Below are positions 50,590 to 60,953 of a stretch of 64,000 nt of DNA, one piece after another. The notes below the pieces were generated by a model that saw only the letters and a program-made list of their open reading frames with translations, did not search any database and was not told where the DNA came from. Source of the stretch: Trichoplax sp. H2 (lineage: Eukaryota; Placozoa; Uniplacotomia; Trichoplacea). Position 1 is the first letter of the stretch. Each line of letters begins with the position of its first letter. Position numbers and translations under genes: made by a program. Where the stretch lies: positions 1 through 64,000 of the forward strand of contig NOWV01000101.1 of NCBI GenBank assembly GCA_003344405.1. Direction: 5' to 3'.

Positions 50590-53500
50590 TTGCTCAGATA
50601 ATTTTGAATATCAATGATTACAAAATTGAATTCAGTTGATCACTTACAATCTTTAAATATTAACACTGCTAGACTACAATTTGTAAATAATTGGTGTTGT
50701 TAGTAAAAATATTCAAGCTATGATAGCAATTGAACTGAATAGAGATGACTACAGAGATGAATAATTAAGAGATACAGAATGAAGATCTATGATCTTTCTT
50801 TTCAGCTGTACCGAATTAATTCTATTTAAACTTCTTTTAAAAGTTAAGTTTGTCTTACCAGCAATCGATGACTCTAGTAAAGTTGGTTGATATTATTATT
50901 TAGCTCTAACTGTAATGAATCCAATCTTATTCCAAATTTTTCCTTTAAGGTTAAAGTGTATCTTATGAACTTTTTTAAATGATTATCGTAACCTTGATGT
51001 CAATGTTGAAGTACGAGTATATATGCAACATTGCAATGATAGAAACCAGATAATGGAATGGATATAAGATACTCCATCTATTTGTAAAAGTATCTATTTT
51101 TGCTCGTAAAGATAATAATTATTATTATTTATTATTGATTGCACCTGTCAGATGGCGAGGCTAAAATTATAATTAATACATTTTGATGATTTTTTGGTGT
51201 TTCGTCTACTTGATTACTAAAGTAAAATCAACAATTAAAATTAATTTTTGTCCTTATTCAATTCTTATTAATCTACAATCATTTATTATTTTATCTAAAC
51301 ATTCTTCTTCTTGTATGCTTATATAAGGGAACTGACATCAATGTCACCATGGTATCCAATATCCATAGATTGCAAATTATTCACAATAATTTGAGGACAT
51401 TTAATTTGTTTTTTTTTCAAGTTTACCATTTAATCTAATTGAACATGGGAATATCGATGATCACCTATAATTAACCTATTCAATACTCTTCCTTCCTTTT
51501 CTCTCTATCTGTGCATGAATCTATTGGGTTTCAATAGCTGTAATGACTACTATGGTGACAGTGAATGCTTCTCATTAATAATTTCCATTGTACAAATATG
51601 TTGACCTTTTTCAGACTATTTATTTATGTATCGATACTATAATACTGAAGTTGATCGATTCAATTCACTTACAAGCATTGCAGACATGTAATAATACATA
51701 AAATTATAATTCTATTTACGTTGATGGAGTATTTTTTTAACCCTTTCCAAATGCTGTATTCAATTTTTTAATCCTGATTACACATGCTTACAGGTAACAC
51801 TTATAACTAATAAAATTAATTATGCATGAAGAAAAACTTTTGATTTTTATCCAAGATTGGAGAAATACAATGATATTGATCAATTTCTGCCTTATAAATT
51901 CTATACTAATTCGAATAGCGTCTTGATATGAATACAATCAATGTTCAACTACAGACTGTTATTATTATCGAAAGAATAGACTTTATCAATCCTTCACATG
52001 GCTAAATATCTTCCATACGGAGTTATAATCGTGAGATTAAAGTATAATAGTTACTGTGCGTATTAATTCTATGTCGCTTTCAATGTCTTTTGAAGTCAAT
52101 GGAATAATCACGCATTAGCATAACGACCTATCCATACTTTATTCTATGCTAATTTAAACGTTCACTTGATATCAAATTAGTAACCATAGGCTGTATACAG
52201 ATTAGCGTCAACATTTCTATTCTATACATTCTAAACTGGTTTAGATATTTCTAGATATCTACATAGTATTATAAACCTTCCTGTTAATTATGGCAAAATA
52301 GATTAACTCGCTCAGATATTCTTTTGCTATTGCTGCAATGATTATAAACTGTAGGATAATGATAAATTCATAAACTATTATAATAATTTCATAAATTTGC
52401 TATCGTTAAGAGAGAAAATTGCATAATATGTTCATAATTGAGAATTTCAAAATAGTAACGATGTCACGTGTGTGCATTTATGCTTCCTTTGTAATTTTAT
52501 GTAACAGATTTAGAAAGAATGAATAACAGTCAAATCTCTTTCTAGATTCAGAATTCAGGAAGTATGCAACAAAGTAGTTATTATAATATGTAAACATTCT
52601 TTCCTCATATGGTCTTGTTTAAAAATAGATTGAAATAGCGATTGATTTGCATATATTACAGGCATCATTGCAATTTAAATGTGATTTCTGTCTGATAACT
52701 AATTTGTAATACTTGCAATTCAGAATGCCCGGCAATTGCGTCCGATTTATTTATATAGTAGATATATTTATTTGTTTATTACAACGTCTTGACTACATTT
52801 AAATTGATAGAATGATGATCGTTAACTGATTTAACCAAATATTTATTTATTATTTTGAAATGAAAGAATATTTGTCAAATCGACAGTAGATCTGCTGCCT
52901 AGATTGACTCTCAAAATAAAATGCAATCATTGTTAAATTTGCACTTTCTAGATTACCATAGGCATGACTTGAAGACGATGTAAGAAGAAAGGTATAGTAA
53001 ACAAGAACAACAATATACTATTCTTTATCATCTAAAACTTTTCTTGTATTAAAAATACCACAATGATTAGAAAAATTATGCAATAAATTGCTTTAGATGT
53101 TACTTGATTTCGAATTCCGAAATTGGTATTTCTGCTCGATCAAGTCTTTAGTTTGTCATTCTCTTAATGTTGTTTGAAAGGATGAGGTACTATGAATAGG
53201 TGATTAAACTTAGAAGTTACAAGAATCTTGTTACGAAGTCGACGGTATATGTTACGATAAATCAATAAACGTATTTTCGTAATATGCGTATTACTGAATG
53301 TTACCACCAAAATATAAAAGCAATCCAGTTTCCAAACATACCTTGGCAATACGGGATATTATATAGCCAATTCGTTACTTAACTGACCGATATGAAAATG
53401 CTATTTGTCTGTGTTAGGGATAATTAGATGTTATTTAGTCAGAATTGAAAACAGTTACCCTTTCACCGCAGTTGCGCAATAGGCGATCACTAGTATCTAT

Positions 53501-53639
53501 TTAATGATTGTAAGATATTGTCTAATAAAAGTTAGAAATACTGTATATTTTGGTTGTCAAAGTGTAATAGCTTATCAATACTCAATATAATCGGATAAGC
53601 AATAGATACTATTTCAAAGATTGAAAAAGCTGCAACAAC
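50590..53639. other. Intergenic, nothing recognised
   Basis: AT-rich sequence upstream of the minus-strand GPCR, presumably including its promoter. No exon, RNA gene or clear tandem repeat found. The 61-codon open frame at 53164-53349 is unsupported. Confidence 0.45.
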
Positions 53640-53649
53640 TAGAATAAAG

Positions 53650-54125
53650 ATTCAGCTATATTTTTGAATAGTGTCTAGAATAATGAAATTGAAGTTAGAA
53701 CAATTGCCAAATTAAATCAGTCCATTACAAGTATATTATTTTCCTAAAGGACGATAAAACTTTATCTATTCAACATTAGAATAGTTACTGAAAGATTACC
53801 TAAAAATTCAATAATATGTTGCAGTGATTACAAGATGTGCCCAATCAAAGTTAAATTAAGTATTATCAAACTCTGGCATCGAAATAACCAATTTACAGTA
53901 GATATTTAGTTATATCTTTATAATTACGATATTATAAATTCGAAATTAAGATGGTTACCAAATTACGCTAGTCTATTACAAGAGTAATAATAACTTCGTA
54001 GGGGAAGATAAGGCCTTATCTAGTCAAAATTTTAAAAACTACTGAAAGATGGTCCAAAATTTGATGCCTTTTAGTGATTACATGATATATTTAATCAAAG
54101 TTGAGTTAATCATTATCAAAGACGA
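53650..54125. repeat. Two-copy diverged repeat, about 250 bp
   Basis: TTGCCAAATTAAATCAGTCCATTACAAG-like sequence at about 53705 recurs at 53956. Both are followed by a GGAAGATAAG/GGACGATAAA and CTTATCTA block, ACTGAAAGAT, a CAGTGATTACAAGAT/TAGTGATTACATGAT block and AATCAAAGTT. Confidence 0.7.
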
Positions 54126-54475
54126 AAACTCAAATCTACATGCAATAATCCGCCTAATTATACATTATTAAAACAAATTGTTGCTATAGCATTACTAATA
54201 CCAATATCTATTTCTTGTATAAAATAGTCAAAGCTTACGTCTGTACTACTAACATTATCGAACTATAAAGTAATTTGATAGGCGTAAAAGGATGAATCTA
54301 TTTATATCCAATCGAGAAAAGCTTTCGAAATATCGTAAAGATATCTTCTTATTGCCAATCTCCAACTATGGACAAATACAAGTATATATTATTTATGACT
54401 ACATTAATAGTAAATGATATATATACATCAATTTGAAATAAATATTGATAGTGAATAGGTAATCATTGTAATTAC

Positions 54476-55388
54476 TGTAGAATATGCTATTTGAATGATT
54501 ATCGTACTAATAGGAATTAATTATCATGGCAACGAAATGTAATTATTTCGATGTAAGCGATATAAATTATTCGTATAGAAGAAACGAATAGATAATTAAG
54601 TATCAATTTAAGAATAGATACTATCGATATTATGTCACAGTCATCAAAATAACTTAGATATGGAAATGTAGTTTACGATAACATTTTGTTTTGATCTGTT
54701 TAGAAGTATGAGCTACTACGTTAGGAATTGATATTGTTAATAATAACCTAAGTCATTATGATATTATGATGATATAGTAATATGTTACAAGTATGTATCG
54801 AGAACATAAGAGCTTGATAGGGCTTACAGTCGAAGTAGATTTACGTTTGAAATTGTTTATTACCTCGAATGTCCGTATTTGATAATTCAATCGCAATAGC
54901 ATGTTTATTATTGAAATATGTTAATAGCATAGTAAATATGTTTATAACTACCGAAAGAGTAAATAAGAAGGACTGTGATCAATAAAAAGTGATCCAGGTT
55001 AAGGCTAAGTTGTGTGATAGCTTTATAAGGTATATTGTGTTGAGCGAGTTAGTACTTCGCAAGGATTCCAGCTACAATACCGTAGGCTAGGGAACTAGTT
55101 CTGCGGATTAAAGTAAAGTTTATTATAAGTATTGTGCTGCTTTCTTGTGTTACAAGAGTCATTGTGGCATATTGCTATTTTTACTACTGACTACTCTTGA
55201 TCAATTGTAAATCAATAATCGTACTGGTTCCTTCTCTTATAGTATTAAAAAATACATTATCAAATGTCGAATTGAAAAACTAGAACGGTATAGGATTCAG
55301 ATATATTCTATGCTAACGTTATTTATCTCGTAAAAGGTTCGTGACAATACAATAGGGTTAGTGTAATTAAATAGCAAATATACGCTAA
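54476..55388. repeat. Left copy of a near-identical duplication at a gap
   Basis: Nearly identical to 55409-55987 over its whole length, except that 54662-54995 (334 bp) has no counterpart in the right copy. Divergence in the shared part is only scattered single bases. Confidence 0.92.
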
Positions 55389-55408
55389 NNNNNNNNNNNN
55401 NNNNNNNN
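55389..55408. other. Assembly gap (20 N)
   Basis: Twenty undetermined bases placed exactly between the two near-identical copies. Confidence 0.98.
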
Positions 55409-55987
55409 TGTAGAATATGCTATTTGAATGATTATCGTACTAATAGGAATTAATTATCATGGCAACGAAATGTAATTATTTCGATGTAAGCGATATCAAT
55501 TATTCGTATAGAAGAAACGAATAGATAATTAAGTATCAATTTAAGAATAGATACTATCGATATTATGTCACAGTCATCAAAATAACTTAGATATAGGTTA
55601 AGGCTAAGTTGTGTGATAGCTTTATATGGTATATTGTGTTGAGCGAGTTAGTACTTCGTAAGGATTCCAGCTACGATACCGTAGGCTAGGGAAGTAGTTC
55701 TGCGGATTAAAGTAATGTTTATTATAAGTATTGTGCTGCTTTCTTGTGTAACAAAAGTCGTTGTGGCATATTGCTATTTTTACCACTGACTACTCTTGAT
55801 CAATTGTAAATCAATAATCGTACTGGTTCCTTCTCTTATGGTATTAAAAAATACATTATCAAATGTCGAATTGAAAAACTAGAACGGTATAGGATTCAGA
55901 TATATTCTATGCTAACATTATTTATCTCGTGAAAGGTACGTGACAATACAATAGGGTTAGTGTAATTAAATAGCAAATATACGCTAA
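55409..55987. repeat. Right copy of the duplication (lacks 334 bp)
   Basis: Matches 54476-54661 joined directly to 54996-55388. The junction reads CTTAGATAT followed by AGGTTAAGG at 55594/55595. The pattern fits two alleles placed in tandem by the assembler, or a true recent duplication with an indel. Confidence 0.92.
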
Positions 55988-58799
55988 TAATTTGAGAAAA
56001 TATTAACATTAAATAAGCTGTAAATTAATTCTTTTTATTTCCTCCCTTGCTGCAGTGAATATATGAAGACACCATACAAATAGATACTATTTGGTGATTA
56101 GCTAATTTTAAATAATTTTCTTTGCTTTAGACGCCAATATCGAAAATAAAATTTTAATAATATCTTACTAATCATCGTGTTCTTGGAAGAAAACTAACTT
56201 TTGAACTGTTTTACGTTACTAAAATGTTGAGGGATTTCATTAGTAAATCGAGAGAGTTATTGATGGTATAGAAGTAGGATAGGCAAAAATATTAGTTGAC
56301 CCGCTAATACACGCTTACCTATTTTGGATAGGTGACAGAGATTTAACAGATTGTTTATTCGAGAAGATCAAACTAATAGTAGACAATAAGTGCTCGCTAT
56401 TTTATAGCTAATCGAAAACCATTACCAAATTTTAATAATTTCTAGCCTAATATTTTAAGAATATAAACAATCAAGGCATTTTAATTGCATTTGCTATGAT
56501 CCAAGATACAAATTAATTTGCCTATCGAATTTCCTAGAAATCTTAATTAGCCTACGATACGTAAACTATCTCAAGTCATTGGTAATAGCTTATTGGGCCT
56601 ACACTTTGTCCATTATCATAATTTAATGACTGTACCATTTAACCTGTGGGCATTAAATTTGAGAATGTTATAATTAATATAGTCATTGAATAGTCTTGTA
56701 ATAAATCTTTAATCGACAAAATTACTTGCCGAATTGAGTTGAAGTGGGAGCTGAGCATGTGAATATTTTCTCTCTTTTAATTATTAGATAACTTTACGGA
56801 GTTCTTTTGCAATAGTGAAAGACGAATAAATTATTTACTGCTATAGCAAACCCTTAATAAAAATCTTTAAAGGTTAAATATTATTCAGCAATTTCAATTG
56901 AATTTAAAGTACAGTATATGTGTGTAAAAATTTTCCTCGTTATTACATAGTTTTATGATTAAAGAATGCAGTAAGTTCCACGTAGTAGACAATCATAATA
57001 AGAAATTTGATCAAGACGTATTGTATTATTTAGCGAATTTACTTGTACTTTGAGCAGAACACGTGAATTATTTCTCTCATCATTACGTAAACCTATATAC
57101 GGTTTCTCTTCTCAAAGCGAAAGAAGATTAAGTTAACATGTGGTAACTATCACAATAACATCGTTGATTATTAACTATAAATACAATATAGTTTTTAATA
57201 GATAATATACAATCAAAATTGAAGCTACGTAGCTAAATGTTTCCTTTAGTCATGGCGTAATCTTGTAGAGTTTCTCATTAAGGAATGAGGAACAAGTTAC
57301 TATTTGGTAAATTTATTACGTTCCTATATGATAGGCTCTCAACACACTGCATACTTACCTATATACATTGGATAAGCCAAAATTTGACGCAAATCTACTA
57401 GAAGATTCGTGTGTCATTTGTAAAAACCGCATGCTTACAACATGTTGATTATTACTATGAGACATTAACCATGAACGATGTCAACTCTTCGCCTGTCCTG
57501 GTTTGACTGATATCACTAGACTACCCATGTAAATTATTTTGTTTCGCTGACTATTCACTACTATAATTATTTGCAGTTGAAATAGAGTGATCAGACAAAT
57601 GTGGAGATAATACCTAAACTTGATATACGTGATTGTAAAAATGATGCAATTTCTGATTAGAAACTGTAGTAAATAGTGTTAGATATTACGATATATGTTA
57701 CATTAGCTATTAGATAGAGCGTCAAGTATGTGATTAGAATATATCACCTATATAAGTACTAATAATATGATGACTAGTATGTAGTCTTGTAATACCGTAC
57801 ATGATTATAGTGTAAAAGGTGGACTGATAATTTATTATATTTATGCGTATGTTGGAAACTGAACGATAGCTATAATAGTAATTAGATGTATGTGTAAAAT
57901 GCCACGACGCAAAAAGGCAAAAGGTGCACGCTGGAATATCTATAAATACCCAGCATTTTCAATAATAAAGTTAGTTATAAATCTTACTCGCGTAGTAGAA
58001 CTCATTGCTTAAAAACATAACAGAAACTGTCACAAAACTGACTTTAAGTTAATAGCGAATTATTATTATTATAGATAGATGATATTATGATTATAACCCG
58101 TTCCAGCAGAATAAAGTTATCAATGATACTATGAAGTCCATCTGTGTACGAATATGGTAAAAACTCGTCCATTGTAGCTTTTGTGATTTTTTTAGTTATT
58201 ACCGTATCATTTGATCAAATACTAAAGTTGAAAATAAGGACTCAATTATATCGTAGTTTACCAATAGAAACTGTCATTATTAAAAGTGAGGCATGTGCAA
58301 CTAATTAAGAATATTTGTATCAAAAATAATTTTGATATCGTTGATTGGACTAGTTTAGAAAGGCGTTAGTCAATAAATATCGGTAAGTAACTTCTAATTA
58401 CTAATGCTGTATTGCTGTATATTGGGCACAAAATAAATTGATTTACCACCTATTATTGCTATCTAGGCGATATAGTTTGTCGATCGATTTAACTACTAGA
58501 GCATAGATCCATATTAATTTGTTTAATAAATTAGTAAGAATAATAAGCCTTTCTATTTATAGGTGATGATGATTAAAGTGACGATTGGACAGGGAATATC
58601 CTCTATTGACTAATTTTAATATCATTTGCTTTTAATACCTACCGTATTGGTCAATGATTGGAATAACCTTTATGGCCGTTACAGTCAATATCCGTTGTTA
58701 TTCCTATTTACAGTTGTAATACGTGTATAGCGATGTATTAATTAAGTGTACCTTATACTGGAAAGTTAAGCTTGATATGCCCTCGTATTGTGTAACAGG
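55988..58799. other. Intergenic, nothing firmly recognised
   Basis: AT-rich. At 57899 an ATG opens a 37-codon frame beginning MPRRKKAKGARW, followed by a TATAAATA sequence inside the frame; the basic start is suggestive but too short to call. No RNA gene or sharp repeat seen. Confidence 0.4.
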
Positions 58800-59335
58800 A
58801 TTGAAATCTACTCGTAAATTCTCGAAGCGTCGATGCGCAACTATATCATTTTGGATGCGGAATCAATTGCTTCATATACGCGCTCCGTTAATGATGTTTA
58901 ACCTGTCTTTGCCGAATTCTCGACTAATCTACTGTCTTCGTTCTGTCTGATTTAAGATTATCCTAGTTGAAGAGTCGATTAGTTCGTGCACTAGCTCTAT
59001 TTATGATGTTTTCCTGCATTTCTGTAAGAAGAAATTTTCTTGACCGAATTCTCGATCCGTCGATGTGTAAGTATGTTGTCTTGGATGCGGAATCGATTGC
59101 TTTATACACTAGCTCTATTCATGATGTTTTCTTGTATTTCTATAAGAAGAAACTTTCTTGACTGAATTCTCGACCCGTTGACAGTATTCATCATGTCTGA
59201 ACTGCGCTTCTGCAATAGTAAGATTATCCTAGCTACAGAATCGATTACATCATGTACTGTACTAATCCTCTTCATGATGCTTTCCTTTCTCTTACCCAAT
59301 TCTTAATCCATCATGTCTGATCAAGATTTTCCTAT
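58800..59335. repeat. Tandem repeat, about 120-bp unit, four to five copies
   Basis: Units share GAATTCTCGA(C/T)CCGT, GGATGCGGAATCGATTGCTT, TACACTAGCTCTATT(C/T)ATGATG and TTTCTGTAAGAAGAAA(C/T)TTTCTTGAC. They start near 58820, 58920, 59045 and 59165. Several small open frames on both strands here derive from the repeat. Confidence 0.85.
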
Positions 59336-59479
59336 CGACTTATTACTCGATTGGATCAACTACTTTGTAAAATATAGCATGGACATTTTTGGGGGTAAAT
59401 CTCTCGACCGGTCTACGTCTCTGTCATGATTACAGTGTCATCATCAGACTTGACTACTGCAGAGAGTTCACCTATAAAT

Positions 59480-60210
59480 ACGAGAGCTGGCCAAAGCAGG
59501 AGGAACAGCTTTGGTTTCCAGCCCGAACTAGAGCATGGTGCTGTACGAGTAGTTAGGGTAAAACGTTGACCAATTATGAGCTAGCTGGTCATGGATGATG
59601 GATGAATCCATGGTCAAGACCTAATTCCCATCGTAGTTTATATTCAGCTTTGTCTACTAGAATTATGGTGTTGAAGCTAGGTTAAAACATTGGCCGACAG
59701 TGGGCTAGTGATAGATGATGGATGAATCCATGATCGAGATCTGATTCCCAAAGTGGTTTGTATCCAGGTTTGACTACTGTACTGCAGATAGTTCAGTTGT
59801 AAATTATATATCTATATCGCTTGCCGTCGAGATAATCGGTTATTTTGCAAAATGACCGATTATCTCGACGGTAAACGACATACAGTATATATTAATATAA
59901 TTATGAACTGTAAATAGGTGACCAAGGCAAGGGAAAAAGCTTCCGTTTCCTACTCGAGCTATGGTGCCGTAGTTAGGGTAAAAACTTGAACCCACTATGG
60001 GCTAGTCGTAGTAATTTGTATTCAGGGTTAACTACTAGAGTTGAGCTGTAAATAGCTAGCCAAGGCAAGAATTTAAATTTTTGTTTCGAACTTTAGTGCT
60101 GTAGTTCGAGTAAAATTTTGACTGACTATGGGCTAGTAGTTTAGTCATGGACAATGAATGAGTCCATATTCAAGACCTGATTCCCCTAGTACAGTATAAT
60201 AGTTAATTTG
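59480..60210. repeat. Diverged tandem repeat, about 120-220 bp units
   Basis: GGATGAATCCATG(G/A)TC(A/G)AGA and C(C/T)(T)(A/G)ATTCCC blocks occur near 59602, 59722 and 60155 (more diverged). GTTAGGGTAAAA and GGGCTAG blocks recur near 59550, 59680, 59960 and 60105. The array ends just before the 3' end of the tRNA-Sec gene. Confidence 0.78.
59824..59871. repeat. 48-bp near-perfect palindrome
   Basis: CCGTCGAGATAATCGGT (59824-59840) pairs exactly with 59855-59871. The 14-bp centre contains the 12-bp self-complementary ATTTTGCAAAAT, so pairing continues almost to the axis with one mismatched pair. Weaker complementarity extends about 10 bp outward on both sides. It could form a cruciform or a long hairpin transcript. 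Confidence 0.92.
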
Positions 60211-60214
60211 TACT

Positions 60215-60301
60215 CGCCCGAAAGGCGGAATTGAACCGCTCCGACGCTAATCGGCTACAGGTTTGAAGCCTGCACCCCACACCAGTGAAGCTCATTCGGG
60301 C
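60215..60301 (-). tRNA. tRNA-Sec: tRNA-Sec (anticodon TCA)
   Basis: An 87-nt gene that matches the animal selenocysteine tRNA in sequence and fold. On the minus strand it begins GCCCGAATGAG and ends CCTTTCGGGCG. It has the diagnostic 9-bp acceptor stem plus 4-bp T stem, a long variable arm (CCGA/TCGG stem), a 6-bp anticodon stem around CTTCAAA with anticodon TCA at 60264-60266, and GGTTCAATTCC in the T arm (internal B box). The anticodon arm is the one familiar from vertebrate tRNA-Sec. The product is charged with Ser by SerRS, converted to Sec, and decodes UGA in selenoprotein mRNAs. Its presence implies a working selenocysteine pathway. CCA is not encoded, as expected for a eukaryote. Confidence 0.97.
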
Positions 60302-60322
60302 AACAATAGATATGAACTTGTT

Positions 60323-60332
60323 CTTTTTTATA
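60323..60332 (-). promoter_or_regulatory. Putative Pol III external TATA box of tRNA-Sec
   Basis: On the minus strand TATAAAAAAG begins 31 bp upstream of the first base of tRNA-Sec. In vertebrates tRNA-Sec is unusual among tRNAs in using an upstream TATA near -30 plus a distal PSE; spacing and sequence here fit that arrangement. I could not assign a PSE. Confidence 0.65.
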
Positions 60333-60830
60333 ATAAACTATAGTTGCGACTACTTCTCTTATGGGTACGAAGTAGACAAGAAAATTTACATTATAAGGCG
60401 TTGCCCCCTAGGGGACTGTATCAAGTCAGGTTACGAATCAAGTGAAGTATGAACCACTGACACGAATACTGACTGACTTGTGTATTGTATTGACCAGAAT
60501 TGACGTAGCGTTGACGTCAAATACATTCTTTGTATGTTAGGCCTTCAAGAAAGTTAAAAATAGATTGTTACTATATTTAGCCTTAACGTCAATAACACTC
60601 GAAAGTAGAATGAGACCAATATGGTAAATGGGTTACTGGTGAAATCGGCTAAAACTTGGCTAATGGCCATAGTATTATACAGTATACTCTACGTTAATGT
60701 CCGGTATAGTAAGGCTTTTTGATTACAACTTTGATTGAACCTAATCCTACTAGTCTACTACCTTAAACTAGTTGAATACGAACCATCGTTAGTCTTCAGT
60801 ACAGTAGCCTTCAGACTATAGTACTGTACT

Positions 60831-60858
60831 GTACTGTACACTGTACAGTGTACAGTAC
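60831..60858. repeat. 28-bp perfect palindrome upstream of the kinesin
   Basis: GTACTGTACACTGT followed by its exact reverse complement, extended on the left by a further GTACT repeat run (60821-60830). It sits 96 bp before the kinesin ATG. Confidence 0.9.
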
Positions 60859-60953
60859 TTACTGCGCAAACTTTGCTTTGTTTTGTATCTGCACTAAGCC
60901 TTTATTACGCTTGCGTAGTAGTATCGTAGCAACAGAAATCCTCTTACCAAGTC

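Noticed and set aside
57899-58012. Short basic open frame MPRRKKAKGARW...
   Set aside because: Only 37 codons with no homology evidence; could be chance.
58723-59299. Several 64-75 codon frames on both strands
   Set aside because: All are created by the 120-bp tandem repeat and repeat the same residues in shifted copies.
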